Source of the DNA: Phycisphaerae bacterium
GTDB lineage: Bacteria > Planctomycetota > Phycisphaerae > Phycisphaerales > UBA1924
DNA length: 42,087 bases
Assembly (NCBI GenBank): GCA_030426605.1
Contig: JAUHXM010000017.1
Coordinates: 1-42,087 of the forward strand
Direction: 5' to 3'
The first letter of the stretch is position 1. Each line of letters starts with the position of its first letter. The notes under the pieces were generated by a model that made no database searches, was not told where the DNA came from, and was given only the letters and a program-made list of their open reading frames with translations. The position numbers were made by a program, and so were the translations under genes. Below, piece after piece: positions 15,730 through 24,981 of this stretch.

Positions 15730-17685
15730 ATGATGCCCCCGTCCCGCCCCACACGCCGGCTCGCACGATCCATGGCGGTCTCGTGCGCCATGATCGCCGT
15801 CCCGGGTTGGTGCTGGTCTCAGGAGGCACCCCCCGCCCAACCCCCTGAATCGGCGGTCTCACAGGACGCCACCGCGGCGGAGGTGGGAGCGTGGGTTCTT
15901 CAAGTTTCCGACGCCGCGCTGGAACACCCCGCACGAGTCGAGGCGGCGGAGCACCTGATCAACGCCTGCCCCGCCCCGCCCGCGCTGACGGCGGTCGATC
16001 GGCTCGTCCTCGCCGACCCGGCAGACGAGACCACCCGCCGGCTGTTGCTCGATGCCATCCGGACCGTCCACCGACCGGACGCGACGATCTGGCCGATCGT
16101 GCGTGATTTGTCCATGCGCCAGGACGACCCGCTCCGCGCCGCGGCGATCGAGGCCTGCTCGGTCTTCCGGACACGCCCCGCCGCTCGGTTGCTCGTCGGG
16201 TTGCTCAACTCCGAACACCAGGGCGTCGCGGCCCGCTCCCTCGTCGCGCTCACCGGGCGCGACGATCTGGGCACGGACCCGACCCGCTGGCGCGCCTGGC
16301 TTCGCCGAGTCGAGAGCCTGACCGACGCGAGCTGGACGCAAGAACTCCTTTCGGCGCTCGGCGAGCAGACCGCGCGTGCCCAGTCCGCGAACGCCGCGCT
16401 GCAGTCCTCACTGCTCGAAACAGCCCGCCAGCTCTACCGGGTGACGCCGGCGGATCAGCGATCGGCGCTGCTGGCGCGGTTCCTGGGTGATCCCCAGCCG
16501 GCGACCCGCGCGCTCGGGTACGAACTCGCGACGCGCGAGATTTCCGCGGGCACCACCCTGGGCGACGAAGTTTCGACCGCCGCGCTCGCAATGCTGGATC
16601 ACACCAACGCCCAGACGCGCGCCCACGGCGCGGCGTTGCTCACGCGTCTCGCCCCGGAGGGAGCCGCGGACCGTGTGACACGGGCGCTCTTGGGCGAGAC
16701 CGACCCGGTCGCGGCGGTGCCGCTGCTCCGAGCGGTGACCCGCTGGCCGTCGCCGCAGATCCTGCCCGTCACGCTCGTCTGGCTCGAATCGGAGGGCGCA
16801 TCCGGTGCGGCGTCCGAGGTCCTCTGGGCCGCACGCGAGCAAGGGTTGCTCGACGACGAGCAGCTCCGCGAGCGCATCCTGACCCGCATCCGCGAACGCG
16901 GGCCCACATGGTGGGACGCCGCCGGCCTGCGGCTCTTCGTCGCGCTCGGAGACGAGGCGGACATCCACACCGTCGCCAAACTGCTCGACGACCCCGCACG
17001 CCAACGCGCCGCGGCGGACGCGCTGACCCTCCGCCCCGAGGGCGTCCGCATCCTGCTGACGGCCGTGCAACTCGACTCATCGTTGTTCTCGCACGCCGCC
17101 CGAGCCGTGCGGTTGCACGCACCGACCGCGCTCAACCTCCGCGTGCTGGTCGGCGCCCAGCCTGACTCCACGCAGCATCTCCCGGACCTGCTCGAGATCG
17201 GCCGCGCGATGAGCACGAGTGAGTTGGTCTCCGCGTGCGAGCAGCTGCCGGCGTCCGAGCCGCTGCGCGAGTCGCTGCTCGTGCTCCTCGCGGACCCCCA
17301 ATGGCCGACCGACGACCCCGGCGCCCGGCACCGGGGGCTCGTCGAGCTCGCCGAGCTCCGCGTCGAGACGGGGCGAGCCGAGCCGGCGTTGTCGGTCTTG
17401 CCCGCACGCGAAGCCTTCGCGCCGGACAGTGAATTGGGCAGGCGGATCAATCTCGTCCAGTTGCGCGCCAACCTGCTGCTGGGGCGCATCGACGACGCAC
17501 GAGCGATCGACGTCCCGGCTTCGGCGTGGATCTCCGCGATCGGCGCACTGGCCGATCCCGGGGTGATCCGCGCCGCGATCGATCACGTCGAGTCCGTGTT
17601 TGCGACGGTGCTCACCGCGGGCGAGCGTGCAACGCTCGAAGCGCTCCGGTCGCGTGCCGAGACGACGACGCCAGACGCCGGATAA
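15730..17685 (+). CDS. exported HEAT-repeat-like protein
   Basis: 651 residues. The signal peptide is Arg-rich and then hydrophobic (RRLARSMAVSCAMIAVPGWCWSQEA), with cleavage around residue 34. ATG 15772 is a reasonable alternative start. From residue ~50 onward the sequence is almost wholly helical with HEAT-type pairs (for example PLRAAAIEACSVFRTRPAARLLVGLLNSEHQGVAARSLVALTGR is the pattern seen near 135-180). It has no catalytic motif. Planctomycetes encode many such secreted repeat proteins, presumed scaffolds. It converges on trpB with only 3 nt between the stops and no terminator between, so antisense read-through is possible. Confidence 0.75.
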   Translation: MMPPSRPTRRLARSMAVSCAMIAVPGWCWSQEAPPAQPPESAVSQDATAAEVGAWVLQVSDAALEHPARVEAAEHLINACPAPPALTAVDRLVLADPADETTRRLLLDAIRTVHRPDATIWPIVRDLSMRQDDPLRAAAIEACSVFRTRPAARLLVGLLNSEHQGVAARSLVALTGRDDLGTDPTRWRAWLRRVESLTDASWTQELLSALGEQTARAQSANAALQSSLLETARQLYRVTPADQRSALLARFLGDPQPATRALGYELATREISAGTTLGDEVSTAALAMLDHTNAQTRAHGAALLTRLAPEGAADRVTRALLGETDPVAAVPLLRAVTRWPSPQILPVTLVWLESEGASGAASEVLWAAREQGLLDDEQLRERILTRIRERGPTWWDAAGLRLFVALGDEADIHTVAKLLDDPARQRAAADALTLRPEGVRILLTAVQLDSSLFSHAARAVRLHAPTALNLRVLVGAQPDSTQHLPDLLEIGRAMSTSELVSACEQLPASEPLRESLLVLLADPQWPTDDPGARHRGLVELAELRVETGRAEPALSVLPAREAFAPDSELGRRINLVQLRANLLLGRIDDARAIDVPASAWISAIGALADPGVIRAAIDHVESVFATVLTAGERATLEALRSRAETTTPDAG

Positions 17686-17688
17686 GGC

Positions 17689-18969
17689 TCAGTCGCCCGC
17701 GACCCGGTCGCCGAGCAGCCGAGCGGCCTCCTCGACATCCTTGTCGCCACGCCCCGAGAAGTTGACGACGACGGTCTGATCCGAGGGCATCCCCGACGCG
17801 AGATCCACGGCGTGCGCCACGGCGTGCGATGTCTCGAGCGCCGGGATGATCCCCTCGCTGCGCGCGCACAGCAGGAACGCCTTCATCGCCTCGTCGTCGG
17901 AGACGGACGTGTACGCCACGCGCCCCGCGTCCTTCCAGGCGCTGTGCTCGGGCCCGACGCCGGGGTAATCAAGCCCGGCGCTCACCGAGTGCACCGGCGA
18001 CGTTTGCCCCGATTCGTCCTGCAGCACGTAACTCCGCGATCCATGCAGCACCCCCGGCGAGCCGTGCGTGAGCGGCGCCGCGTGCTGGCCGGGCTCGGCC
18101 GAGCGCCCGCCCGCCTCGACACCGATGAGCGTGACATCCTCGTCGTCGATGAACGGGAAGAAAATGCCCGCCGCGTTGGACCCACCACCGACGCACGCGA
18201 CGACGGCGCTGGGCAGCCCGCCGAGCTGGCGCAGGCACTGCGCCTTGCACTCGCGCCCGATGACGCTCTGGAAGTCACGCACGATCATCGGGAAGGGGTG
18301 GGGGCCCACGACGGACCCGAGGATGTAGTGCGTGTGCTCGACGGACCCCATCCAATCACGCATCGCCTCGTTCGTCGCGTCTTTGAGGGTGCGCGAACCC
18401 GAGTCCACGGGGATGACCTTCGCGCCGAGCATCTGCATGCGGATGACGTTGAGGCGCTGGCGACGGACATCCTCCGAGCCCATGTAGACCTCGCACTCAA
18501 GCCCGAGGTGCGCCGCGGCGGTCGCCGTCGCAACGCCGTGCTGCCCGGCACCGGTCTCCGCGATCACGCGCTTCTTGCCCATCTTGCGCGCCAGCAGGGC
18601 CTGCCCGAGCGTGTTGTTGATCTTGTGCGCGCCGGTGTGCGCCAAATCCTCGCGCTTGAGCCAGATAGTCGCACCGAGCCCCTTGTCGTCGGTCCGGTGC
18701 CGCGCCTCGCGGCTGAGGCCGACCGCCTTCGTCAGCGCCGTCGGGCGCCCCACATACATCCTGTTCAGATCGCCCAGACGCTCCCAGAACGCCCGGTCGT
18801 CGCACGCTTTGAGATAGAGGCGCTCGAGTTCCTGCAGCGCCGCGACGAGCGTCTCGGGGACGTAGACCCCGCCGAACGCGCCGAATCGCCCGCGCTCGTC
18901 GGGCCACTCGGAGAGCCTCCGGGGCGTGTGGTCCTCGCGCGGCGCGGTGTCGTCTTCGGTGATGGGCAT
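17689..18969 (-). CDS. trpB: tryptophan synthase beta chain
   Basis: 426 residues, the full length of the family. The PLP-binding Lys is K116 in HTGAHKINN, preceded by [11 protein letters not shown]. The phosphate-binding loop is GGGSN at residues 261-265. An [12 protein letters not shown] block at about 138-150 and the C-terminal FSGRGDKD are present. TrpB condenses indole (from TrpA) with serine. It is isolated here: no trpA or other trp gene is in the window, and it sits 9 nt after a transporter gene. It is a TrpB1-type sequence by its motifs. TAGGAT lies 6 nt before the ATG and no Shine-Dalgarno is seen. Confidence 0.96.
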   Translation of the reverse strand: MPITEDDTAPREDHTPRRLSEWPDERGRFGAFGGVYVPETLVAALQELERLYLKACDDRAFWERLGDLNRMYVGRPTALTKAVGLSREARHRTDDKGLGATIWLKREDLAHTGAHKINNTLGQALLARKMGKKRVIAETGAGQHGVATATAAAHLGLECEVYMGSEDVRRQRLNVIRMQMLGAKVIPVDSGSRTLKDATNEAMRDWMGSVEHTHYILGSVVGPHPFPMIVRDFQSVIGRECKAQCLRQLGGLPSAVVACVGGGSNAAGIFFPFIDDEDVTLIGVEAGGRSAEPGQHAAPLTHGSPGVLHGSRSYVLQDESGQTSPVHSVSAGLDYPGVGPEHSAWKDAGRVAYTSVSDDEAMKAFLLCARSEGIIPALETSHAVAHAVDLASGMPSDQTVVVNFSGRGDKDVEEAARLLGDRVAGD

Positions 18970-18975
18970 GGGCCG

Positions 18976-18981
18976 ATCCTA
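18976..18981 (-). promoter_or_regulatory. putative -10 element (TAGGAT) before trpB
   Basis: TAGGAT lies 6 nt before the trpB ATG. Its TAG is also the stop codon of the upstream transporter gene, so coincidence is possible. Confidence 0.3.
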
Positions 18982-20310
18982 TGACGCGTGGTTGCGGGCG
19001 GCGTCGCGACCGATCCGCAACGCCGCACGCAGCCCGGCCCGCTCGTCCACCCGCAGCACGAGCACGAGCCCGATGACGAAAAACCCCGCGAGCACGCCCA
19101 GCGACGCCGGGTTCCCCAGCGCCGCCTTCACGAACCCGAACGAGAGGAGACCGACCACGCCCGCGCCCTTGTACGTCATCCCCCAGAGCCCGAAGAACTC
19201 TGCCGTCTTGTGCCGCGGCGTGAACCTGCCCACCATCGACCGGCTCGCCGTGCCGATCCCGCCAAGCCCGAGCCCCACGCCGTTGCCCACGACCCAGAAC
19301 GCCCACTGGTTCGCGCTGCGCACATCCGCCGGGAGGAGCGCGAGCCCGAGGAGCCCGAGCGCCGTCACGATCCAGACGATCACGAACGCGATGACCGTGG
19401 TGCGCGCGCCGAGTGTGTCCTGCAGCCTGCCCGTCACGATCGCCGCGGCACCCGCCGTCAGGGTCAGCTGCAACGAGAAGATCAGGAGTTGCTCCTCGAC
19501 GAGCCCGAAGTCCGCGGCGATGATGCCCGCAAAGTAGATCATCGCCTGCACGCCCAGCGCGTAGAAGAAGAACGCGGTCAGGAACCGGATGAGCTGCTTG
19601 TACTGGTTTGCCTGGCGGACGGTGTCCCGCATCCGCGAGAGCGCCGCACCGAAGAGCGTGCTCGCGTTCGGATCGACCGCGTGCGGAGGCGTCTCGCGCA
19701 GAATCACCCCCGGCGCCACGATCCCGATCGCGAACCACAGTCCCGCGAGGATGAAGAACGGGCCCCAGTCCGCCGTCGGCTTCAGGCTCAGGACCAGCAT
19801 CCCCGCGATCACAACGATCTGAAGCAGCAGCGCCCCGACGTATCCCATCGACCACCCGGTCGCCGATATCCGCCCGATGTTGCGCGGCGTCGAAATCTCG
19901 GGCAGGAACCCCGCCAGCGTGTTCTCGCCCAGCTGATAGCACAGGTTCGCGGCCATAAACAGCGCCATCGCGGCCGCGACGTCGCCCGGGCCGAGCAGCC
20001 CGAGCCCGCACGTGAGCACGGCGCAACACACGCCGGTGATCATGAGCAGGCGCTTCTTGGCACCCCAGCAGTCTGCGCAGGCGCCGACGAGCGGCGAGAT
20101 CAGGACGACCAGCGCCAGGCTGCCCGCGCCCGCGATGGTCCAGAGCCCGTCCCCCCGCGCCTCGTCGCCCACAATCACCCGCTTGAAGTAGATCGGGAAG
20201 AGCAGCGTGATGATCAGCAGCGTGAACGACTGGTTCGCCAGATCGTACATGCCCCACGCCCACACCTCGCGCGGGTTGTCGAGCCCTCGGAATGGATTAA
20301 GACGCTTCAC
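18979..20310 (-). CDS. UMF1-type MFS transporter
   Basis: 443 residues from a GTG, with about 12 membrane segments. The N-terminus (PREVWAWGMYDLANQSFTLLIITLLFPIYF) matches the start of the UMF1/Vps22-type (Atg22-like) MFS family, which begins W..YD.A...F...I...IFP.YF. A cytoplasmic loop near residues 225-245 (SRMRDTVRQANQYKQLIRFL) separates the two six-helix halves. The substrate is unknown; distant eukaryotic members export amino acids from vacuoles, and the proximity to trpB makes an amino-acid substrate attractive but unproven. A CATACT lies 7 nt before the GTG, with no Shine-Dalgarno. Confidence 0.85.
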   Translation of the reverse strand: MKRLNPFRGLDNPREVWAWGMYDLANQSFTLLIITLLFPIYFKRVIVGDEARGDGLWTIAGAGSLALVVLISPLVGACADCWGAKKRLLMITGVCCAVLTCGLGLLGPGDVAAAMALFMAANLCYQLGENTLAGFLPEISTPRNIGRISATGWSMGYVGALLLQIVVIAGMLVLSLKPTADWGPFFILAGLWFAIGIVAPGVILRETPPHAVDPNASTLFGAALSRMRDTVRQANQYKQLIRFLTAFFFYALGVQAMIYFAGIIAADFGLVEEQLLIFSLQLTLTAGAAAIVTGRLQDTLGARTTVIAFVIVWIVTALGLLGLALLPADVRSANQWAFWVVGNGVGLGLGGIGTASRSMVGRFTPRHKTAEFFGLWGMTYKGAGVVGLLSFGFVKAALGNPASLGVLAGFFVIGLVLVLRVDERAGLRAALRIGRDAARNHAS

Positions 20311-20349
20311 GCGCCGCAGTATGACGACGCGGGCCCCGCGGTGCGCGCC

Positions 20350-20376
20350 AAAAAACGCCCCGCGTGTGCGGGGCGT
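20350..20376 (-). terminator. intrinsic terminator downstream of the TlpA-like redoxin gene
   Basis: A 9-bp GC-rich stem (20355-20363 with 20368-20376, loop GTGT) is followed on the minus strand by a T-run (A tract 20350-20355 on the plus strand). It lies 22 nt past the redoxin stop (20399) and before the transporter GTG (20310), and so closes the redoxin transcript. It is the cleanest rho-independent terminator in the window. Confidence 0.88.
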
Positions 20377-20398
20377 CAGGGAAGCGGTCCGATCGGGG

Positions 20399-21667
20399 TC
20401 AGCCCTCGGGCTGCTCCTCGGCGTGGTCGCTCGGCGTCGGCAGCCCGAACTCGCGGAGCATCGAGTCGATGATCTCGTGCTCTTCTTCCTTCGAGATCAT
20501 GTGCGGGTTCAGCCCGTTGTGCCGGATCGTGCCGTCCGGGGCGATGAACGCGAGGTGGGGGATGCCCGTGATGAAGTAGTCCGTGTTGAACTCGTTGGAA
20601 GCCGCAAACGCGACGGGCCAGGTCATGTCCTTCTGAGACATGAATGACTCCATCAACTCGAACTCCCGCTGCGGGTTGCCGCGGGTGTCAATCCGCGAGC
20701 CGTCCGGGTTCTTGTGGCGGCCCTGGATGCCCGTCACGCCGATCACCTTGACCGGGTACCCCTCGTAGTGCTCGACAAGGTCGCGGACCTTCGGGAACGC
20801 CGCGATGCACGGCCCGCACCACGTGGCCCAAAAGTCGAGCACGACGACGTTCCCCTTCAGTTCCTCGAGCGAGCTCGCGTCGAGCCCGTCGCTCGTCCAC
20901 GCGAACGCGATCTCGGGCGTGGGGCCGCCGATGAATCCGATCTTGCGGATGGTCTGATCGATCGCGTCGGCGATGCGCCGTTCGGACGCCTTCTCCTTCG
21001 CCGCCTTGAGCGATTCAACGACGCGCCCACGTAGCGCGGTGTTCCGCTCAGCGTCGTCGGAGTACTTGGACACGGTCTCGTACAGCTGCGCCCCGAGCAG
21101 CGCGAACTCGTACTGCCCGTCCGCCGGGAGCTTGCCGAGCAGGGTCGCCATCGCGTCCAGATGTGGGCGGACTTCCGATTCCGTGCGGAACTGCCCGAAC
21201 TTGGTCGCGAGCTCGTACACATGGAACGCACGACCGGCCGCCAAAGCGTCGTCGAGCCCCTCATGGTCAAGGACGGCCTTCAGCTCGCTCGCGTCCGGCG
21301 GGACGCGTTGCGATCGCATCCACAGCCACGCCGCGACGACCTCGCCGACCGCGCCGTCCGCGCCGCCCTTCGACGCCTGCGATTCGGCGGCCATCACCGC
21401 GTCCGCCACGTGCCGGCCGTCTCGAAGCAGGTAGGGCCCCAGCTCACCGATCTGGTCGGCGGTGAGCTCCTTGACCGGGTACGTGTCCGTCATTTCGCGG
21501 AGCTTGGCGGGGAACTCACGCTGCATCGTCGCCTGGTCGGTGCGCTCACCCCAAGCGTTGAAGTCCGCGATGAGTTGATCGACCTCGGCATCGGTCGGGC
21601 CCGCGAGCGCGGCCGTGCTCAGGCAACTCGCAACGATCGCACCAGCAAGCAAACTCAATCGACGCAT
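20399..21667 (-). CDS. exported TlpA/ResA-like thioredoxin-fold protein with long N-terminal helical domain
   Basis: 422 residues. The start is at ATG 21667, with GAGGAG 6 nt upstream. The signal peptide is residues 1-22 (...STAALAG). Residues 25-240 are helical and have no recognised family. The C-terminal ~170 residues are a redoxin/TlpA domain with the active site C284-G-P-C287 in FWATWCGPCIAAFPKVRDL and the loop ITGIPHLAFIAPDG. It should act as a periplasmic thiol-disulfide reductant, for example for cytochrome c maturation or disulfide repair. There is no direct link to the ccsBA gene 12 kb away. The gene is monocistronic, ending in the terminator at 20350. Confidence 0.88.
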   Translation of the reverse strand: MRRLSLLAGAIVASCLSTAALAGPTDAEVDQLIADFNAWGERTDQATMQREFPAKLREMTDTYPVKELTADQIGELGPYLLRDGRHVADAVMAAESQASKGGADGAVGEVVAAWLWMRSQRVPPDASELKAVLDHEGLDDALAAGRAFHVYELATKFGQFRTESEVRPHLDAMATLLGKLPADGQYEFALLGAQLYETVSKYSDDAERNTALRGRVVESLKAAKEKASERRIADAIDQTIRKIGFIGGPTPEIAFAWTSDGLDASSLEELKGNVVVLDFWATWCGPCIAAFPKVRDLVEHYEGYPVKVIGVTGIQGRHKNPDGSRIDTRGNPQREFELMESFMSQKDMTWPVAFAASNEFNTDYFITGIPHLAFIAPDGTIRHNGLNPHMISKEEEHEIIDSMLREFGLPTPSDHAEEQPEG

Positions 21668-21738
21668 CCATCGCTCCTCGGTCAGAGTCTCGTTCGGGGA
21701 CCCGCTCCCATCGGTCGGCACGATCGCCCGGGCGAGCC

Positions 21739-21756
21739 CGGGGAGCAAACTCCCCG
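21739..21756. repeat. perfect inverted repeat between two minus-strand genes
   Basis: A 7-bp stem (21739-21745 with 21750-21756) and CAAA loop lie in the 99-nt gap between the hydrolase stop (21767) and the redoxin start (21667). No T-run follows on either strand. It may end or stabilise the hydrolase transcript. Confidence 0.35.
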
Positions 21757-21766
21757 CACCCCCAGC

Positions 21767-22621
21767 CTATTCGGGGCGGCTGGCGAGGTTGCTCGGCTTA
21801 TCGGGGACGGTGGGCACCCCCAGATGCCGGGCCAGGAACGCGGTTTGGAGGGCCTTGGCCTCGTTCGAGTGCCGCCCGAACCCGGCGTGCTCGCTCGGGG
21901 CGCCCGTCTCGGGGAACACGAACATCTCGACAAGACCCGGGTCAGCGTCACGATTTTGATAGTGCTGCCGCAACGCCCGCACGAACCCGCGCTGGGCCTC
22001 GATCGGTGTCATCCGGTCGTGCTCGTTGTGCAGCACCAGCAGCGGCAACGGCTCGAACCCGTCGAGCCGCACCATCGGGTCGATCGTCGCGACCTTGTCC
22101 CGGTCGTGCTCCACGGACCACGTCACGCCCGAGTCGAAGTACAAGGTGTTCAGGTCGCCCGACGTGCATTCAACCGCCGCGCACCGGAACGGGTGTGGAT
22201 CGCAGAGTCGCCGGAGGGTCGCCATGCCGCCGGCGCTCATGCCACCGATCGCGAGCCGGTCCACGTCGAACGGGCCGATGTCCGGGACCGCACGCACGAC
22301 GCCGTCGATCTCGACGTGCATCCGGGAAACGGTCTCGACGGTGCGCGCGGGCCCGTGGGCATCGCGTTCGAATCGCTCGCCGTGGCCCGGGAGGTCGAGG
22401 GCGATCGTCGCGATCCCCGCGCGCAACCAGCGGAGGTACCGCCCCGGGTCGAGTTCCTTGTGCGCCGTGCGTCCGTGCATCCAGACGACGGTCGGCGCGG
22501 GCGTCTCCCAGTCCGGGTGCGCGACGAGCGCTGGGACATCCTCGCCCAGTCGCATGACCTTGCTGGCATCCCGAAGCGAGCGGGGCAGCGCCTCGAAGCG
22601 TTCCTCCGCCGTCGGACTCAC
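21767..22621 (-). CDS. alpha/beta hydrolase (serine esterase/peptidase-like)
   Basis: 284 residues from a GTG that overlaps the TGA of the preceding pyrophosphorylase gene by 4 nt, so the two are translationally coupled. Longer ORF extension to 22777 is out of keeping with the family. The motifs are VWMHGRTAHKE near residue 43 (oxyanion-hole HG), GGMSAGGMATL near 130 (nucleophile elbow G-x-S-x-G), LHNEHDRMTPIEAQ near 218 (acid) and a His in SEHAGFGRHSNEA near 255. It should be a cytoplasmic ester or peptide hydrolase of the dienelactone/prolyl-oligopeptidase fold. The substrate is unknown; pairing with a sugar-nucleotide enzyme hints at an acylated glycan but is not evidence for it. Confidence 0.82.
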   Translation of the reverse strand: MSPTAEERFEALPRSLRDASKVMRLGEDVPALVAHPDWETPAPTVVWMHGRTAHKELDPGRYLRWLRAGIATIALDLPGHGERFERDAHGPARTVETVSRMHVEIDGVVRAVPDIGPFDVDRLAIGGMSAGGMATLRRLCDPHPFRCAAVECTSGDLNTLYFDSGVTWSVEHDRDKVATIDPMVRLDGFEPLPLLVLHNEHDRMTPIEAQRGFVRALRQHYQNRDADPGLVEMFVFPETGAPSEHAGFGRHSNEAKALQTAFLARHLGVPTVPDKPSNLASRPE

Positions 22622-24051
22622 AGCGCGACCTTCGCCCCGGGCTCGATCGCGTCGGGCAGCCGGTCGTGCGCTCGGAGGTGGTCGGCGTCGAGGGCGGTCA
22701 TCGCGCCGATCTCGATGCATGCGTTGACCGAGCCGTCCGCGTGCCGCGGGACCTTCACACCCGCGGCTTCGAGCCACCGGGCGGCCCGCTCGGTCTGCAG
22801 GGCGCGGGAGGTCTCGACGCTGTCGCTGCCCGTCGCGTTCTTGATCGGCGCGAACTCTTCGACGCGGTCCGTCTCGTACACAATCGACGATCCGGCAAGC
22901 GGGATCGCGTCGAAGATAAACCGCTCCAGCTTCACAGCGTTGGGCTCGGCGGGCTCGACCGGCTCGCCCGTGTCGGGCTCCACGTGCGAGACCTTCTTCA
23001 CGGCCCGGTGGAAGGGCAACTCGTAGGCGGCGTCCGAAGCAAGCTTCCCGATGAAATCAATGCTGATCGCGTGGATCGCGATCGAGCCGGCGTTGAAACG
23101 CAGCGACCCGTCCTGGCGGGTCTGCTTCGCGAGCGATTCGGGGAGGTCGGAGTACTCGATGACCCGGCAACGCCCATCCGCCTTGCAAAAAACGCCGACC
23201 TTCTCGTCCCACGACGACTTGGCCACCATTTTGGAGGAGAACTCACCCGATGAATTCGGCGCCCCCGCGTGCAGCCCGAGGAAGACCGGGTCCGCGACCT
23301 TCGCGTGCGGGTTGTCCACCTGGAAGTAGCTCACGTGCTCGACGCCGCGGCGTTGCATGTCCTCGACCGCGCCGGACTCGGCGAGCGCGCGGATCGCGCC
23401 GCCGTGCCCGTCCGGGTTCGTCGCGACGGTGCGATCGGACGCGAGCAGGATGCGCCCCGTGTCTTTGTCCAAGCTGGGCATGGTGCCCTGCGGGAAGAAC
23501 ATGACGTCCGCCGGGTCGAGCCCGAAATGGGCGTGCTCGACGAAAAACGCGACGGTCGCGTCGTGGTTGAGCGGGCTCGTCATGACGTACCACGGGACGG
23601 GCGCGCCGTATCGGTGCGATGTCGAGCGGATGCCCTCAGCGAAGACCTGGAACAGCGGCTTGTTCGTCACGCACCCCGCCGGGTAGCACCCCTTGGGCCC
23701 GTCGTATCCCAAGCGCGATCCCTGCCCGCCGGCGACGGTGAAGCAGGCGACCTTGCCCGCGCGGATCAGACCCGTGCCGATGTCGCGGTACTTGTCCTCG
23801 TCCCACGGGTTCGACGCGTTCGTCGGGTCGTTCGGGTAGTAGGGGGCGGGTTCGAGCGACGCGGGGACACCCTCGGGCTCGACGGCGCGCACATACCGCT
23901 CGATCCATGTGGGGACCTGCGCGAAGTCGATCGCGTCGAGCTGCGCGACGAACGCATCGCGGGCGTCGCCCTCCAGTCGCTCCGCGGCGGCGAGCAGGTG
24001 CCCCTGACCCGCGGCCTGGGCGTCGGGCGCGATCGTGTCCAGACTCGGCAT
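22618..24051 (-). CDS. UDP-sugar / UDP-N-acetylglucosamine pyrophosphorylase family (UDPGP)
   Basis: 477 residues from ATG 24051, with GGAGGG 7 nt upstream; in-frame sequence back to 25035 runs antisense through rpe and is discarded. The nucleotide-binding loop is VAGGQGSRLGYDGPKG at about residues 98-113. It is followed by WYVMTSPLNHDATVAFF, FFPQGTMPSLDKDTG, GHGGAIRALAESG and YFQVDNPHAKVADPVFLGLH, which is the UDPGP-family order seen in eukaryote-type UAP1/USP and their planctomycete counterparts. It makes a UDP-sugar from UTP and a sugar-1-phosphate. Whether the substrate is GlcNAc-1-P, Gal-1-P or another sugar is unresolved. A coupled hydrolase gene follows. Confidence 0.9.
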   Translation of the reverse strand: MPSLDTIAPDAQAAGQGHLLAAAERLEGDARDAFVAQLDAIDFAQVPTWIERYVRAVEPEGVPASLEPAPYYPNDPTNASNPWDEDKYRDIGTGLIRAGKVACFTVAGGQGSRLGYDGPKGCYPAGCVTNKPLFQVFAEGIRSTSHRYGAPVPWYVMTSPLNHDATVAFFVEHAHFGLDPADVMFFPQGTMPSLDKDTGRILLASDRTVATNPDGHGGAIRALAESGAVEDMQRRGVEHVSYFQVDNPHAKVADPVFLGLHAGAPNSSGEFSSKMVAKSSWDEKVGVFCKADGRCRVIEYSDLPESLAKQTRQDGSLRFNAGSIAIHAISIDFIGKLASDAAYELPFHRAVKKVSHVEPDTGEPVEPAEPNAVKLERFIFDAIPLAGSSIVYETDRVEEFAPIKNATGSDSVETSRALQTERAARWLEAAGVKVPRHADGSVNACIEIGAMTALDADHLRAHDRLPDAIEPGAKVAL

Positions 24052-24117
24052 CGTGCATCCCTCCGCGCGGGCGGCGATCTTCACACGCCGACCCCGCACA
24101 GGCGAGTCTAGAACCGC

Positions 24118-24123
24118 TACGCT
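24118..24123 (+). promoter_or_regulatory. putative -10 element (TACGCT) for a leaderless rpe
   Basis: TACGCT lies 6 nt before the ATG of rpe, with no Shine-Dalgarno. A minus-strand TAGACT (24105-24110) in the same short gap could serve the divergent pyrophosphorylase gene. Confidence 0.4.
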
Positions 24124-24129
24124 CGGGCG

Positions 24130-24816
24130 ATGAAGCCGAAGCTCGATGACCCGAGCGGGGCGCCCTACGTTGGCGCGTCGATCCTTTCCGCCGACTTTGC
24201 GCGCCTGGGCGAGGAGGTCGCGGACGTCCTCGATGCCGGCGCCGATTTCATCCATGTCGATGTCATGGACGGGCACTTCGTCCCGAACCTCTCGATGGGG
24301 CCGGCGGTCTGTGCTGGCGTCCGCCGGGCGTTCCCGGACGCCTACCTCGACGTCCACCTGATGGTGAGCGACCCCGGGCATTGGTTCGAGCCCTTCGCCC
24401 AAGCGGGGGCGGACCTGATGACGTTCCACGTGGAAGCCTGCGAGGGGGACGCCGAGGCGTTGGCACACGCCGAGCGGATCCGAGAGCTCGGGTGCGCCGC
24501 GGGCATCGCGATCAACCCGCCGACGGAGCAGGCGCGGATCGCGTGGATCGCCGACCGGTTCGACCTTGTGCTCGCGATGTCCGTGATCCCGGGGTATTCC
24601 GGGCAGGCTTTCATGCCCGAGGCGCTCGAGCGGGGCAAGCTGCGGGCGGAGCTGCCCAGTTCGGTGCGTCTGGAGATCGACGGCGGCGTCGGTCCGGAGA
24701 ACGCCCGGCGGATCCGGGACGCCGGGTTCGACACCCTCGCGGCAGCCTCGGCGATTTTCGGACGTCCCATCGGTGAGCGGGCGGGGGTGATCGCCGAGCT
24801 CCGGGGTGCGTCCTGA
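24130..24816 (+). CDS. rpe: ribulose-phosphate 3-epimerase
   Basis: 228 residues in a TIM barrel. Family landmarks are ASILSADFARLGEEV at residue ~16, the metal-binding HVDVMDGHFVPNLSMGP at ~42, the DVHLMVSDP strand at ~77, a FHVEA His at ~99, and the phosphate loops IPGYSGQAFMPE (~155) and EIDGGVGPEN (~178). It interconverts ribulose-5-phosphate and xylulose-5-phosphate in the pentose-phosphate and Calvin cycles. The VIPGYSGQ sequence replaces the more common V-x-P-G-F-G-G-Q, a mild variation. It is divergent from the pyrophosphorylase gene, with a 78-nt gap. Confidence 0.95.
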   Translation: MKPKLDDPSGAPYVGASILSADFARLGEEVADVLDAGADFIHVDVMDGHFVPNLSMGPAVCAGVRRAFPDAYLDVHLMVSDPGHWFEPFAQAGADLMTFHVEACEGDAEALAHAERIRELGCAAGIAINPPTEQARIAWIADRFDLVLAMSVIPGYSGQAFMPEALERGKLRAELPSSVRLEIDGGVGPENARRIRDAGFDTLAAASAIFGRPIGERAGVIAELRGAS

Positions 24817-24903
24817 GCGCTTGGAGAGCGAAATGCTGAACAGATATCGAACAAATTGTTGGGATTGTGCGGGTCCGCTGGTGGCTTTGGAGACGGAGGT
24901 CGG

Positions 24904-24909
24904 TACACT
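24904..24909 (+). promoter_or_regulatory. putative -10 element (TACACT) with long leader before the accD-lnt operon
   Basis: TACACT lies about 130 nt before the ATG at 25038 and downstream of rpe. No -35 is clear. The leader contains the inverted repeat at 24982-24999. Confidence 0.3.
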
Positions 24910-24981
24910 TTCCGCTCGCCCCGGGCATTGAACCGATGATGAACGGGGCCACGAGGCCGGGGAGCGGCATCGCCTTGAACG

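Noticed and set aside
21161..23026. 621-residue plus-strand ORF across redoxin, hydrolase and pyrophosphorylase
   Set aside because: Crosses three well-supported minus-strand genes and has no recognisable domain.
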